Assembly: GCF_014269395.1 (NCBI RefSeq)
Contig: NZ_JACOGK010000013.1
Location: forward strand, 6,279 to 70,278
Length of the DNA: 64,000 nt
DNA from: Megasphaera hominis
GTDB lineage: Bacteria > Bacillota > Negativicutes > Veillonellales > Megasphaeraceae
Direction: 5' to 3'
Shown here: in pieces, positions 31,774 to 41,224 of the stretch
How the letters are laid out: every line of letters begins with the position of its first letter
Position numbering within the stretch: position 1 is the first letter of the stretch
The notes under the pieces: model-generated
What the model saw: only the letters and a program-made list of their open reading frames with translations
What the model was told of the DNA's origin: nothing
Database searches by the model: none
Made by a program: the position numbers and the translations under genes

Positions 31774-33736
31774 AAAAAGAGACAACCAGATGCGCCGGCG
31801 CATGTCCAGTTGTATTATCTGCATGTTTATCCTTGTCGTACTGATCTTTGGCGAGTTATTCTGGCTGCAAGTCGTACGGCGGGCGGATATGAATGCCATG
31901 GCCGATGCCCAATCCGAAGAAAGCCGGGAAATTACGTCGCCCCGTGGTACTATTCTTGACCGCGATGGCCGCGTCCTGGCGATTAGCGAAATGGCAAAGT
32001 CGCTTTATGCCGACCCGACAATGATTAACCGCTCACCGGCAGAAATGGCTCATCTCCTGGCACCGTATCTGAGTATTAGCGAAAGCCAGATTCAGGAACG
32101 GCTGCAACGGGACACGGCCTTTGTCTGGCTCGACAGAAAAATGGACCACGATAAATACGAAGCCGTAGCCGAACTGATCAAGGATCAGAAACTGCAGGGC
32201 CTGCGCTTTAATAATGAAAGCCACCGTTTTTATCCGAATGGTACGATGGCAGCCCAGCTGATCGGCTTTGTCGGCGAAAACGACCGTGGCTTAGACGGCA
32301 TAGAAATGGTCCTCGACAAGGAAATCAAGGGGGATGTAGAACGCTATCAGCTGTTGACAGACAGCCACAATATCCCTATTTTGGATTCGGCTTTGGAAAA
32401 AATACTGCCTAACAAAGAACGGTCCGTACAGCTGACCATCGACAGTACAATCCAGTATGTGGCAGAACAGGGTCTCGATGGCATTATGAAACGCAATCAT
32501 CCCTCTGGTGCTGCAGTCATCGTCATGAATCCTAAAACGGGAGAAATCCTGGCCATGGCCAGCCGTCCGAATTTCGATCCTAACGACTATGGCAAGGGCA
32601 ACCAGGAAGCGTACAAGAACCGGGCCGTCGTCAATTTGTATGAACCGGGCTCGACGTTCAAGCCGATTATGGCAGCCGCCGCCTTGGCATCGGGAAAATG
32701 GGATGTCAACCGCGTGTATCACGATGTGGGCTATATAGACATTGACGACCGTACGATCCACAACTGGGATGATGCGGGGATGGGCAATGTGACGCTGAAG
32801 GAAATCATTAAGTTTTCCATTAATACGGCCATGGCCTATATCGGCATGCAAATGGGCGGTAAAATAGAAACGGAATATGCGCATCGCTTTGGCTTTGGCC
32901 AGCCCACAGGGATAGAGCTGCCAGGCGAAGGCTCAGGGATCCTCTTTGACGCTGATTCGATGAGCAAAATCGATGAAGCGATTATGGCTATTGGCCAAGG
33001 GAATGCCGTAACGCCCTTACAGATGGTCCAGGCGTTTGGTGCCATTGCCAATGGCGGCCATATGATGAAGCCCTTTGTTATTAAGGAAATTGATAATCCC
33101 GATGGGTCCATTTATAAAAAAGCAGAACCCGTCGAAGTAGGACAGCCTATTTCGCCGGAAATCAGCCAGACGATCAGTAAAATTATGGCCGAAGAAATCG
33201 CATCTGGCGGCGGGCAAAATGCCAAGGTTGACGGCTATGCCTTTTGCGGCAAGACCGGTACAGCCCAGCGCTTGAATGCAGAAGGCACAGGCTATGCGGA
33301 AAATCAGTATATTGGTTCTTTCGTCGGCTTTGGCCCTTTGGAGGACCCGCAGTACGTCGTACTGATCGTCGTAGATAATCCGAGTGGTGTATACTATGGT
33401 GCCCAAGTAGCGGCGCCGGTGTTTAAAGAAATGATGACCCAGATTGTCCGCATCAAAGGTTTGCGGCCTACGGAAGCGACGTCCTTAGCGGGGCTGCCGC
33501 AAAAGGCGGACACGAAGGCTAAACCGGCCCGGGTGATTCCGGATATAAAACGATCTGATGCAGGGGTCCTGGTGCCTTCATTCCTGGGCTGGGATAACCG
33601 GGAAGTCAATGACTGGCTCGACCGGGCAGGACTGGGCTTCGTACCGAACGGTGCTGGTCATGCTGTGTATCAGAATCCGCCGGCAGGTACCTACGTGCCG
33701 GATGGCTCTGATGTACAGGTTACGTTCTTACAGTAA
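31754..33736 (+). CDS. Penicillin-binding protein 2-type transpeptidase with PASTA domain
   Basis: 660 residues; the ATG at 31754 (AGGGTG upstream) is preferred to a GTG four codons earlier. One N-terminal membrane helix (about 20-40), a dimerisation domain with SPRGTILDRDG, and a transpeptidase domain with the active Ser in STFK (300-303), SIN (355-357) and KTG (500-502). The last ~65 residues are a PASTA domain (VPSFLGW...NPPAGTYVPDGS). This is the FtsI/SpoVD-like class B set that cross-links septal or cell-wall peptidoglycan. It overlaps cca and lies outside a division (dcw) cluster. Confidence 0.93.
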   Translation: MKTKQDKKRDNQMRRRMSSCIICMFILVVLIFGELFWLQVVRRADMNAMADAQSEESREITSPRGTILDRDGRVLAISEMAKSLYADPTMINRSPAEMAHLLAPYLSISESQIQERLQRDTAFVWLDRKMDHDKYEAVAELIKDQKLQGLRFNNESHRFYPNGTMAAQLIGFVGENDRGLDGIEMVLDKEIKGDVERYQLLTDSHNIPILDSALEKILPNKERSVQLTIDSTIQYVAEQGLDGIMKRNHPSGAAVIVMNPKTGEILAMASRPNFDPNDYGKGNQEAYKNRAVVNLYEPGSTFKPIMAAAALASGKWDVNRVYHDVGYIDIDDRTIHNWDDAGMGNVTLKEIIKFSINTAMAYIGMQMGGKIETEYAHRFGFGQPTGIELPGEGSGILFDADSMSKIDEAIMAIGQGNAVTPLQMVQAFGAIANGGHMMKPFVIKEIDNPDGSIYKKAEPVEVGQPISPEISQTISKIMAEEIASGGGQNAKVDGYAFCGKTGTAQRLNAEGTGYAENQYIGSFVGFGPLEDPQYVVLIVVDNPSGVYYGAQVAAPVFKEMMTQIVRIKGLRPTEATSLAGLPQKADTKAKPARVIPDIKRSDAGVLVPSFLGWDNREVNDWLDRAGLGFVPNGAGHAVYQNPPAGTYVPDGSDVQVTFLQ

Positions 33737-33749
33737 GGGGGAGATTTTT

Positions 33750-34589
33750 ATGGTTATATTAGATGGCAAAGCCGTGGCTGCGTTTCACCGAGAGAAGGTG
33801 GAACGGCGGTTATATGATTTTCAGGAACGCCATATACAGCCGGGACTGGCGATTATCTTAGCCGGCAGTGATAAACCTTCTGATTTGTATGCCCGGTCGC
33901 TGCAAAAGGTAGCTCAGGGCGTAGGATTATCAGCAGAAATTTACAGGCTGGCAGAGACGGTATGTGAACACGATCTGATCTCTATGATCACGCATTTTAA
34001 TGAGGACAAAAATATTTTTGGTATTCTCATGATGATGCCTTTGCCGCGCCATATTGATGCGGCAAAAGTGATTAACTGTATCAGTCCGGAAAAGGACGTC
34101 GATGGCCTGACGGACAGCAACATAGCCCGTCTCTTTTCGGGCCGTCCCGGGTTTGTTCCCTGTACGCCCCGGGCTGTTATGGCAATTCTGGATTATTATC
34201 ATATTTCTTTGACGGGGAAAGAGGTGGTGATTATCGGGAGAAGTAATGTAGTTGGCAAACCTTTGGCGCAGCTTTGCCTGAACCGCAACGCTACGGTGAC
34301 GCATTGTCACACACGCACGCGCGATTTAGTAGCAGCTGCCCGGCGGGCTGATATTTTGATCAGCGCTGCCGGCTCACCGGGACTGGTAACGGCAGATATG
34401 GTAAAACCAGGCGCCATCGTCATCGACGTGGGCATTAACCGGGTAGAAGGGAAGACCGTAGGTGATGTAGAATTTGAGGCGGTTTCACAAATCGCCGGCG
34501 CAGTAACACCCGTACCAGGTGGCGTAGGAGCCGTGACAACCATGATGGTATTGGAAAATGCTGTGTGCGGCATAGAAAACAGAGCATAA
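33750..34589 (+). CDS. folD: Bifunctional methylenetetrahydrofolate dehydrogenase/cyclohydrolase
   Basis: 279 residues, ATG at 33750 behind GGGGGAG. The N-terminal catalytic part has SDLYARSLQK with the Lys typical of FolD; the Rossmann half has VVIIGRSNVVGKPLAQL and the final PVPGGVGAVTT. It interconverts 5,10-methylene-, methenyl- and 10-formyl-tetrahydrofolate. It sits 13 bp after the PBP gene and is co-transcribed with it. Confidence 0.96.
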   Translation: MVILDGKAVAAFHREKVERRLYDFQERHIQPGLAIILAGSDKPSDLYARSLQKVAQGVGLSAEIYRLAETVCEHDLISMITHFNEDKNIFGILMMMPLPRHIDAAKVINCISPEKDVDGLTDSNIARLFSGRPGFVPCTPRAVMAILDYYHISLTGKEVVIIGRSNVVGKPLAQLCLNRNATVTHCHTRTRDLVAAARRADILISAAGSPGLVTADMVKPGAIVIDVGINRVEGKTVGDVEFEAVSQIAGAVTPVPGGVGAVTTMMVLENAVCGIENRA

Positions 34590-34618
34590 ATTAAATTTAT
34601 CTGAATGAAGGTGTTAGC

Positions 34619-35785
34619 ATGCATTTAATGGATAATTTTCTTATTTATTATTTGCAACGATTCGACAAATACTGCTTTGATGTAGTATTGCATGGGAAAC
34701 ATTATACGATTGGTACGGGCGAACCCTTATTTCGCGTTATCTTTCATAAAGACATCCCAAAGAAAGAATTGCTGACTTCGACTTCTTTATCCTTAGGGGA
34801 AGCTTTTATGCGGGGGGATTTGGAAATTGAAGGAGATTTATTCACAGTATTGGAATGTCTGCTCGAACAGGTAGATCAATTCTCCTTAGACAGAAGTGCC
34901 GTCAATTCGCTTCTCTATCCGTCGGAAGACAAAACGACACAGCGGGAAGAAGTATGCTCCCATTACGACTTGGGCAATGATTTCTATAAGCTCTGGCTCG
35001 ATCCGACACTGAGTTATTCCTGTGCGTATTTCAAGCATGATGACGATACGCTGGAAGAAGCACAGAAAAATAAGGTTCATTATATTTTATCCAAGCTGCA
35101 CCTGGAAAAGGGACAAAGCCTTCTCGATATTGGCTGCGGCTGGGGCTACTTACTCATTGAAGCCGCGCAAAAGTACGGCGTCAAGGGCTATGGCTGCACC
35201 CTGAGCCATGAACAGTGGGCTATGGGACAGGAACGGATCAAGGCATTAGGCCTGGAAGATCAGGTCCATATCGATCTTCTCGATTACCGTGATCTGCCCA
35301 AGAAAGATATCAAGTTCGATCGCGTCGTCAGTGTAGGCATGCTCGAACACGTAGGCCGTTCCCAATTCGAACGATATATGAATGTCGTCGATAAGGTCAT
35401 GAAGGACGGCGGGCTCTTCCTTCTCCACTACATCGATGGCCGGGACGAACAGAACAGCAATCCGTGGATGCGTAAGTATATTTTCCCGGGCGGTACGCTG
35501 CCGACTATCTATGAAATCGTGGAATTGGCCTACAAAGGACCGTTCCAGCTCCTCGATGCAGAAAGCCTGCGCCGGCACTATTACAAGACGCTGAGCTGCT
35601 GGTACCACAATTTCCAGAAGGTCCGCGCCCAGGTAGCCGCAGATAAAGGTGAAGAATTTGTCCGCATGTGGGATCTCTATTTGTGCGGCTGTGCTGTAGC
35701 CTTCTATATCGGCTATATCGATGTACATCAGCTCCTCTTTACGAAGGGTACGAATAATGACCTGCCTATGACCCGGTGGTACTAA
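34619..35785 (+). CDS. cfa: Cyclopropane-fatty-acyl-phospholipid synthase
   Basis: 388 residues, typical for Cfa. The C-terminal SAM methyltransferase domain has HYDLGNDFYKLWLDP, the SAM loop LLDIGCGWGYLL, GCTLSHEQ, and GMLEHVG. The enzyme adds a methylene across phospholipid double bonds at the membrane, often for stress or acid tolerance. It follows folD after 29 bp. Short SD (GAAGGTG) upstream of the ATG at 34619; a second ATG three codons later is an option. Confidence 0.94.
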   Translation: MHLMDNFLIYYLQRFDKYCFDVVLHGKHYTIGTGEPLFRVIFHKDIPKKELLTSTSLSLGEAFMRGDLEIEGDLFTVLECLLEQVDQFSLDRSAVNSLLYPSEDKTTQREEVCSHYDLGNDFYKLWLDPTLSYSCAYFKHDDDTLEEAQKNKVHYILSKLHLEKGQSLLDIGCGWGYLLIEAAQKYGVKGYGCTLSHEQWAMGQERIKALGLEDQVHIDLLDYRDLPKKDIKFDRVVSVGMLEHVGRSQFERYMNVVDKVMKDGGLFLLHYIDGRDEQNSNPWMRKYIFPGGTLPTIYEIVELAYKGPFQLLDAESLRRHYYKTLSCWYHNFQKVRAQVAADKGEEFVRMWDLYLCGCAVAFYIGYIDVHQLLFTKGTNNDLPMTRWY

Positions 35786-35868
35786 AAAGTAAAGATTCCG
35801 AATCAATAAAAAGTGCTACCATTTCAGGAAAAAATGATTCTTAGGTAATATACAATTCGCTTTGTTTA

Positions 35869-35877
35869 TGCTATACT
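35869..35877 (+). promoter_or_regulatory. Extended -10 promoter of desulfoferrodoxin gene
   Basis: TGCTATACT at 35869-35877, with a poor -35. It starts a leader of about 75 bases. Confidence 0.55.
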
Positions 35878-35959
35878 ATTCGTATAAGATATGATATGGA
35901 ACGAAGCGTCCATTCATGTTTTCTACGGTATCGTTTTATCTCTGAAGGGGGTAAGGAAC

Positions 35960-36334
35960 ATGGCAGTAGAATTTTACAAATGCGAATTGTGCGGTAATAT
36001 TATTGCAGTCATCAAATCCGGTGGCGGCACGAATCTTACGTGCTGTGGACAGCCTATGGTACATCTCGTACCGGGATCGGTTGATGCAGCGACGGAAAAA
36101 CATACGCCGGCTGTAGAAAAAGGCGATAAGATGATGCATGTAACGGTTGGCTCCGTAGAACATCCTATGCTCGACAACCATTACATCGAATGGATTGCCT
36201 TAGCCAGCGAAGGTAAACTGCTCTTTAAATATCTGAAACCGGGTGAAAAACCGGAAACAGAATTCCATCTCGTCGGTTCCGGTACAGTATATGCATACTG
36301 TAATCTGCACGGCCTGTGGAAGACAGAAATCTAA
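35960..36334 (+). CDS. dfx: Desulfoferrodoxin (2Fe superoxide reductase)
   Basis: 124 residues from the ATG at 35960 behind GGGGGTAAGG. The N-terminal desulforedoxin centre has CELC and a CC pair (TCCGQP). The catalytic centre has EKHTP, HVTVGSVEHPM with HYIEW and the CNLHGLW Cys/His, giving four His plus one Cys. It reduces superoxide to H2O2 without making O2, with electrons from rubredoxin. Monocistronic, ended by a strong terminator. The rubredoxin domain on EtfA or a free rubredoxin may feed it. Confidence 0.96.
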   Translation: MAVEFYKCELCGNIIAVIKSGGGTNLTCCGQPMVHLVPGSVDAATEKHTPAVEKGDKMMHVTVGSVEHPMLDNHYIEWIALASEGKLLFKYLKPGEKPETEFHLVGSGTVYAYCNLHGLWKTEI

Positions 36335-36351
36335 GTATCAGGCAGTATGTG

Positions 36352-36382
36352 GCGGGCCCGCTTTCACGGGCCCGCTTTTTTT
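36352..36382 (+). terminator. Terminator after desulfoferrodoxin gene
   Basis: GCGGGCCCG/CGGGCCCGC with a 6-base loop and T8. Confidence 0.93.
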
Positions 36383-36412
36383 TGCAATACATATGAAAAG
36401 GAGAACGCAATT

Positions 36413-36988
36413 GTGAAAAAAATATGGCTGATCCGCCACGGTGAAAGTACAGCAAATGCCGGAGCTGCTACGGAAGACCATCGTACGATTCCCTTGTCTC
36501 CGCTGGGAGAAGAACAGGCTAAGGCTGTCAGCCTGATCGTGCCCCGCCCGGATCTTATCATCACCTCACCGTACGCACGGGCCCGGCAGACGGCGGCTCC
36601 CTTGTGCCGCCTATATCCGGACGTGCCTGTAGAGGTTTGGCCGTCAGTGCATGAATTTGTATACCTTTCACCCCGTACCTGCGTAGGTACGACGTCGGCC
36701 CAGCGCCGGCCCAGGGTGATTGCGTATTGGCGCAATCTGAACCCGGACTATGTGGATGCCGGTGATGCAGAGAGCTATAGAGACCTCGTGTCACGCATTA
36801 CAGAAACCCTGTCAGCTCTGGAAAAACGGCGTGAGCATTTTATCGTCATTTTTACGCACGCCCAGTTCATTCGCAACCTGCTCCTCGTCCGGCACGAGCC
36901 CGGTTTGGCAGCAGCTGCCTATATGCACCGCTTTTTGCACAGCCCGGCCATCAAAAATGGCCAAATTGTTGAAATCACGCTGCCCTGA
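36413..36988 (+). CDS. Histidine phosphatase (phosphoglycerate mutase family)
   Basis: 191 residues from a GTG at 36413, ten bases after AAAAGGAG. The RHGEST motif at the start holds the phospho-His; PLSPLGEEQA, TSPYARARQTA and a late FTHAQFIRNLL His complete the site. It removes phosphate from an unknown small molecule or protein. Substrate identification is not possible here. Transcribed between two terminator/promoter units. Confidence 0.88.
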   Translation: MKKIWLIRHGESTANAGAATEDHRTIPLSPLGEEQAKAVSLIVPRPDLIITSPYARARQTAAPLCRLYPDVPVEVWPSVHEFVYLSPRTCVGTTSAQRRPRVIAYWRNLNPDYVDAGDAESYRDLVSRITETLSALEKRREHFIVIFTHAQFIRNLLLVRHEPGLAAAAYMHRFLHSPAIKNGQIVEITLP

Positions 36989-37005
36989 TCCAAGGGCGGA
37001 TAAAG

Positions 37006-37034
37006 TTGACAGGGATTCGTAATTGTGATAGAAT
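37006..37034 (+). promoter_or_regulatory. Strong promoter of rpsD
   Basis: TTGACA (37006-37011), 17-base spacer ending in TGA, TAGAAT (37029-37034). Confidence 0.82.
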
Positions 37035-37092
37035 AACAACACTGCATTGTGTGCAGAAAATATCTAATTATTTACTATGAGGTGATGTAGAA

Positions 37093-37680
37093 ATGGCAAC
37101 GAGGAGAGACCCGCGTTTTAAGGAATGTCGCCGGTTCGGACTGAATGTGTACGGACATCCTAAGGCATTAAAACGCGTTAAGAAAGATCAGCGTCAGAAG
37201 AAAATGTCTGAATATGGTACACAGTTATTGGAAAAACAGAAGCTCCGTGCATATTACAACTTGCTGGAACGTCAGTTTGTCCGTTATTATGATAAAGCTA
37301 AGAAGATGGAAGGCGTTACAGGCCAGAACATGCTGAAACTGCTGGAATGCCGCCTCGATAACCTGGTTTATCGTATTGGCTTCGCTAATTCCATCCGTCA
37401 GGCTCGTCAGATGGTAAACCACGGCCACATCCTTGTCGATGGCAAGCGGTGCGATATTCCGTCGGCTAACGTCAAAGTGGGTTCCGTTATTTCCCTGAAA
37501 GAAAGCTCTCGTTCGAATGAAATGTTCAAAAAATCTTTCACAGAACTGAAATCTTTCGATGTCGCTTATATCGACAAAGACTTCGATAACTTTGCTGGTA
37601 CCCTTACCCGCATTCCGGAACGTGACGAACTCCCTATCGAAATCAACGAAACGCTTATCGTCGAATTGTACAGCAAATAA
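37093..37680 (+). CDS. rpsD: 30S ribosomal protein S4, zinc-free form
   Basis: 195 residues. The C-terminal S4 RNA-binding region is clear ([35 protein letters not shown]). The N-terminus lacks the four-Cys zinc motif of the common S4 and instead begins [16 protein letters not shown]4 binds 16S rRNA early in 30S assembly. The gene stands alone behind a near-perfect promoter and before a terminator, not in the alpha operon. It may be the only S4 or a zinc-sparing copy. Confidence 0.95.
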   Translation: MATRRDPRFKECRRFGLNVYGHPKALKRVKKDQRQKKMSEYGTQLLEKQKLRAYYNLLERQFVRYYDKAKKMEGVTGQNMLKLLECRLDNLVYRIGFANSIRQARQMVNHGHILVDGKRCDIPSANVKVGSVISLKESSRSNEMFKKSFTELKSFDVAYIDKDFDNFAGTLTRIPERDELPIEINETLIVELYSK

Positions 37681-37713
37681 TAATCATATTTGGCGATACA
37701 CAAACCTATGCAG

Positions 37714-37747
37714 AAAACAGGAAACCTTCGGGTTTCCTGTTTTTTTA
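37714..37747 (+). terminator. Terminator after rpsD
   Basis: AAAACAGGAAACC/GGTTTCCTGTTTT with TTCG loop and T tail. Confidence 0.92.
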
Positions 37748-37832
37748 TGCTGTCGTGCGGCTCCGTTTGTGATACATTGCTTTCCGTGATACAATCGAAG
37801 TATCATTTTGTTACTTACGAGGAGGAGTTTGT

Positions 37833-38813
37833 ATGAAATCCCGCATTTATATTATTGGCTGTGGCGGCACTATTGCCGGCCGGGCCGGTGCTGCTGATGA
37901 ATTGCTTGGTTATCAGGCCGGTGAAGTTTCTGTTGCCGAATTGATCGCGTCCGTACCGGCACTGGCTGAATACGCCTCTATTGCAGGCGAACAATACTGC
38001 AATATCGATAGTTCGTCTATGACGGAAGAGCTATTGACCGGTCTTTCCGCACGGATTCAGGCCGTAGCAGACCGGGACGACGTGGACGGTATCGTCGTGA
38101 CGCACGGTACGGATTCTATGGATGAAACGGCCTATTTTCTCAATCTGACTGTGCATACGCACAAGCCCATTGTGATCGTCGGCGCCATGCGTCCGGCTAC
38201 GGCCATCAGTGCCGATGGCCCGCTAAACCTGCTGGAAGCAGTACGGCTTGCAGCCTGCCCGGAAGCCGGTGACTATGGCGTTTTGCAGCTCATGAATAGT
38301 TCTATCTGCGCGGCCCGGTACGTAGAAAAAACAGATACGACCCATGTCCACGCTTTTTCTGATGGCCAGCTGGGGTATGTGGGCTTTATGCAGGACGGTG
38401 TCCCCGTTTTTTATCAAAAGCCTTTACGTAAGCACACGTATACATCTGAATGGACGTGCCAGGCTGGGAAACGCCTGCCGGCAGTCTGGATCATCTATTG
38501 CCATATCGGCATGAGTGAAGACCTCATCGAAGCCGCTTTGGCAGCCCATGTGGAGGGACTCGTATTTTGTGGTTTTGGCCATGGCAACCTGCCTCTTTAT
38601 CTTAAGGAAGGGCTCGAAAAGGCCCTAGGCCAGGGCGTCGTCGTTGTCCGTGCGACGCGGGCTTCCGGCGGTATCGTCAGTCCTGTGCCGCAATGGCCCG
38701 GAGTCGTCGGTGCCGATAATCTGTCACCGCAAAAGGCACGCCTCCTGTTACAGCTCATACTGGAAAAGACACACGATCCGGAAGCTGTGCAGCAGTACTT
38801 CCAGCTGTACTGA
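37833..38813 (+). CDS. ansA: L-asparaginase (type I, cytoplasmic)
   Basis: 326 residues with no signal peptide. Active-site threonines are in IIGCGGTIAGR and VVTHGTDSMDETAYFL; GAMRPATAISADGPLNL is the conserved third block. It hydrolyses asparagine to aspartate and ammonia. The C-terminal half (GLVFCGFGHGNLP) matches. Type I and glutaminase activities are not fully separable by sequence. It ends 125 bp before the S-layer-homology pair, with no clear terminator between. Confidence 0.93.
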   Translation: MKSRIYIIGCGGTIAGRAGAADELLGYQAGEVSVAELIASVPALAEYASIAGEQYCNIDSSSMTEELLTGLSARIQAVADRDDVDGIVVTHGTDSMDETAYFLNLTVHTHKPIVIVGAMRPATAISADGPLNLLEAVRLAACPEAGDYGVLQLMNSSICAARYVEKTDTTHVHAFSDGQLGYVGFMQDGVPVFYQKPLRKHTYTSEWTCQAGKRLPAVWIIYCHIGMSEDLIEAALAAHVEGLVFCGFGHGNLPLYLKEGLEKALGQGVVVVRATRASGGIVSPVPQWPGVVGADNLSPQKARLLLQLILEKTHDPEAVQQYFQLY

Positions 38814-38938
38814 CAGGCGTCAGCCTTGTGACACGGCGTGCTATATGATAAAATATGATAAATAGAGTCAATCATCAGACTGACCTTGTTTGGCCTGATA
38901 TAACGAGTACTATAGACCTTGGATAGGAGTGGGATACC

Positions 38939-39970
38939 ATGAAAAAATATACGAAGTTTCTGGCAGTAGCAGCCCTTGCCGCGGCCATGAGCAGTGGCGC
39001 CATGGCTGCAGGAACTGTCAGTGGTTTACAGGATATTGACAGCTATTGGGGTAAGAGTGCAATAGAATATTTCTATGATAATCATTATATTAGCGGCAGC
39101 AACGGGTATTTCTATCCGAATGATCCGATTACGCGGGAAAGCATTGCCTCCATTTTGGATAATATGCTGGGTGAAAACGATACTGTCCTGCGCTCTGATT
39201 TTAAAGACGTTCGCGGCCGCTGGTCTGAACGGGCCATTGCCTCACTCGTAGATAAACAGATTATGAGCGGCTATAAGGATAATACGTTCCGCCCGACACA
39301 GGATATTACGCGTCAGGAATTTGCCGTTATTGCCTACAATTATATGAACTATAAGGGCATTATCGTGCAGGATACGGCAACGCCGTATACCGACGAAGCG
39401 TCCATTGCGCCGTGGGCGAAAAAAGCCGTCAATACGTTGTCTGCTGCCGGCTATATGCAGGGTGCCAACAACTATTTCCAGCCGAACCAAAAGGTAACCC
39501 GCGGGGAAGCTGTTAACGTCCTGTATCGCATTATCAACAACAGCCAGGGCAGTTCGGAAAAGCAAAATAGCCTGCAGACACAGGTCTTTAAAGACGTGAC
39601 TGACGTGTACGGGTCGGTCAAAAACTTTGCCAAGGATGGCATTATGTACTGGATGGATAATAAACTTCACGTAGGCGTGAAGACCAAGGCTAACCAGGAC
39701 AAGCTGGAACAGGTCATTGCTACGGATTCGGCAATCCCTGCAGGCAGTGTTATTGTCCAGCGTTCGACGTACAGCTATAACGACTATAAAAATATCAAAG
39801 CCCAGGCAGAAAAAATCTATCGCGCAACTGAACCGACGGGCACGGCTGTAGAAACAAAAGAAGATTATTTGAATGAACGCGTAGACTTGATCGTCCCGTC
39901 GATCAGCAAAGAAACACAAGCGGCGTTAAATAAACAACTGGGCAGTGTACTGCGCATTGTCATCCAGTAA
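38939..39970 (+). CDS. S-layer homology domain protein with unnamed C-terminal domain
   Basis: 343 residues with a signal peptide ending AMAAG. Three SLH-like modules follow (to about 200): IDSYWGKSAIEYFYDN, then SDFKDVRGRWSERAIASLVDK, then SIAPWAKKAVNTLSAAGY, each with an ITRxE/ xxFxP segment. SLH modules bind secondary wall polymers or, in Negativicutes, anchor the outer membrane. The C-terminal ~125 residues (YWMDNKLHVGVKT to the end) are shared with the next protein and unknown to me. GATAGGAG precedes the ATG. Tandem duplication with the next gene. Confidence 0.85.
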   Translation: MKKYTKFLAVAALAAAMSSGAMAAGTVSGLQDIDSYWGKSAIEYFYDNHYISGSNGYFYPNDPITRESIASILDNMLGENDTVLRSDFKDVRGRWSERAIASLVDKQIMSGYKDNTFRPTQDITRQEFAVIAYNYMNYKGIIVQDTATPYTDEASIAPWAKKAVNTLSAAGYMQGANNYFQPNQKVTRGEAVNVLYRIINNSQGSSEKQNSLQTQVFKDVTDVYGSVKNFAKDGIMYWMDNKLHVGVKTKANQDKLEQVIATDSAIPAGSVIVQRSTYSYNDYKNIKAQAEKIYRATEPTGTAVETKEDYLNERVDLIVPSISKETQAALNKQLGSVLRIVIQ

Positions 39971-39989
39971 TCAGGCAGGAGGAATAATC

Positions 39990-41183
39990 ATGGTTAAGCG
40001 AAAGAAAGTTTTGGCTGTCTTGACAGCCCTCGTTGCCTGCACGTCTTTTTCTGTGTTCGCAGCTGCGCCCTATACCGATCTGGGCGGCTTGAAGAGCCGC
40101 GTGGCGATCGATTATCTCTACGATAATAACTGCCTGTCCTTTGCGCCGGGCACAACCTTTTCACCACAGCAGGTGCTGACCCGTGGCGATTTGGCACAAC
40201 TTATTTATGGCACGGCTTTGAATTTGCCGACAGCACCGTTGAATTTTACAGATGCGCCGTCTCCGAAGGCCAACGATGCGATGGCTGCCGTTGCCTCCCA
40301 TGGCATTCTGGAGGGCTATGCGGATGGCTCCTTTAAACCTGACCAGCCGGTAACGCGGGAAGAATTTGCTGCTGTGTTATACCAGTATTTAAAGTACTGC
40401 GGCCTTACGGATGTCTCGCGTACAGTAGCACCCTATGCGGACCAGGCCTCTATCGATGCAGCAGACCTGGAAGCGGTACAGTACTTGCATAATAAAAATC
40501 TCATGCTTTCCGCAGACAACCTGTTTCGTCCCAAAGACGGCATAACCCGGGCGGAAGCAGCGGAAACTATGTACCACGTGAGCCATTCTGACGGCGATTA
40601 TGTATCCCATGTCGATGTAGAACGGCAGGTCATCCGGGCGCTCAACGCGGAATATGGCAGTATGCCTGCCTATTTCCAGCAGGGGACGCTGTACTGGGAT
40701 GGCAATAAACTCGTCTTGGGTATGAAAACGGGACCGCATATGTTCCTCAATCAACGCCTGAAACGGGATGTCAGCCGCTATGATGTGCTGGAAATCCGTC
40801 CGGCCCGCTTTGCCCGGAGTGATTATGACCAGCTCATGATGCGGGCTATTAATTGCATTGTTTCGGAAGAAGGCGTGCAGAATTATATCGGGGCTATGCC
40901 TGATTACAAGGCAGAACAAATTGACGTGATCGTGCGCCGGCCTTTAGCAGCTTCGACCTTACAAAAATTGGAAGAACGCGTAGGTAAAGGCATTGTCAGA
41001 ATTCGGGATCTTCAGACCATTGCGGCGGCTAAGCCGGCAGTCCAGGCAGGCGACGCAACGGACGAAGACCTGACGGATACGCAGACGAATACAGATCGTG
41101 ATGGCGCTAATGTGTACTCACCGCTGTATGATACGGCTACGAACAAAGCTGTCGATTCAGTTATTCAGGATACGATTAAATAA
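39990..41183 (+). CDS. S-layer homology domain protein, paralog of preceding
   Basis: 397 residues from the ATG at 39990 behind GCAGGAGG. Signal peptide (to AAAPYTD), three SLH-like modules with ILEGYADGSFKPDQPVTREEFA, and the same C-terminal region as the neighbour (YWDGNKLVLGMKT ... IDVIVRRPL). The last ~50 residues are a polar Asp/Thr-rich tail. It is 19 bp from the previous gene, so they share a transcript. Role: cell envelope structure, inferred. Confidence 0.85.
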   Translation: MVKRKKVLAVLTALVACTSFSVFAAAPYTDLGGLKSRVAIDYLYDNNCLSFAPGTTFSPQQVLTRGDLAQLIYGTALNLPTAPLNFTDAPSPKANDAMAAVASHGILEGYADGSFKPDQPVTREEFAAVLYQYLKYCGLTDVSRTVAPYADQASIDAADLEAVQYLHNKNLMLSADNLFRPKDGITRAEAAETMYHVSHSDGDYVSHVDVERQVIRALNAEYGSMPAYFQQGTLYWDGNKLVLGMKTGPHMFLNQRLKRDVSRYDVLEIRPARFARSDYDQLMMRAINCIVSEEGVQNYIGAMPDYKAEQIDVIVRRPLAASTLQKLEERVGKGIVRIRDLQTIAAAKPAVQAGDATDEDLTDTQTNTDRDGANVYSPLYDTATNKAVDSVIQDTIK

Positions 41184-41224
41184 AAAAACAACCTGTTCCT
41201 CTTGAAGGAACAGGTTGTTTTTAT
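41183..41224. terminator. Bidirectional terminator SLH operon / HAD gene
   Basis: AAACAACCTGTTCCT/AGGAACAGGTTGTTT with a 5-base loop, A run and T run at the edges. Confidence 0.92.
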
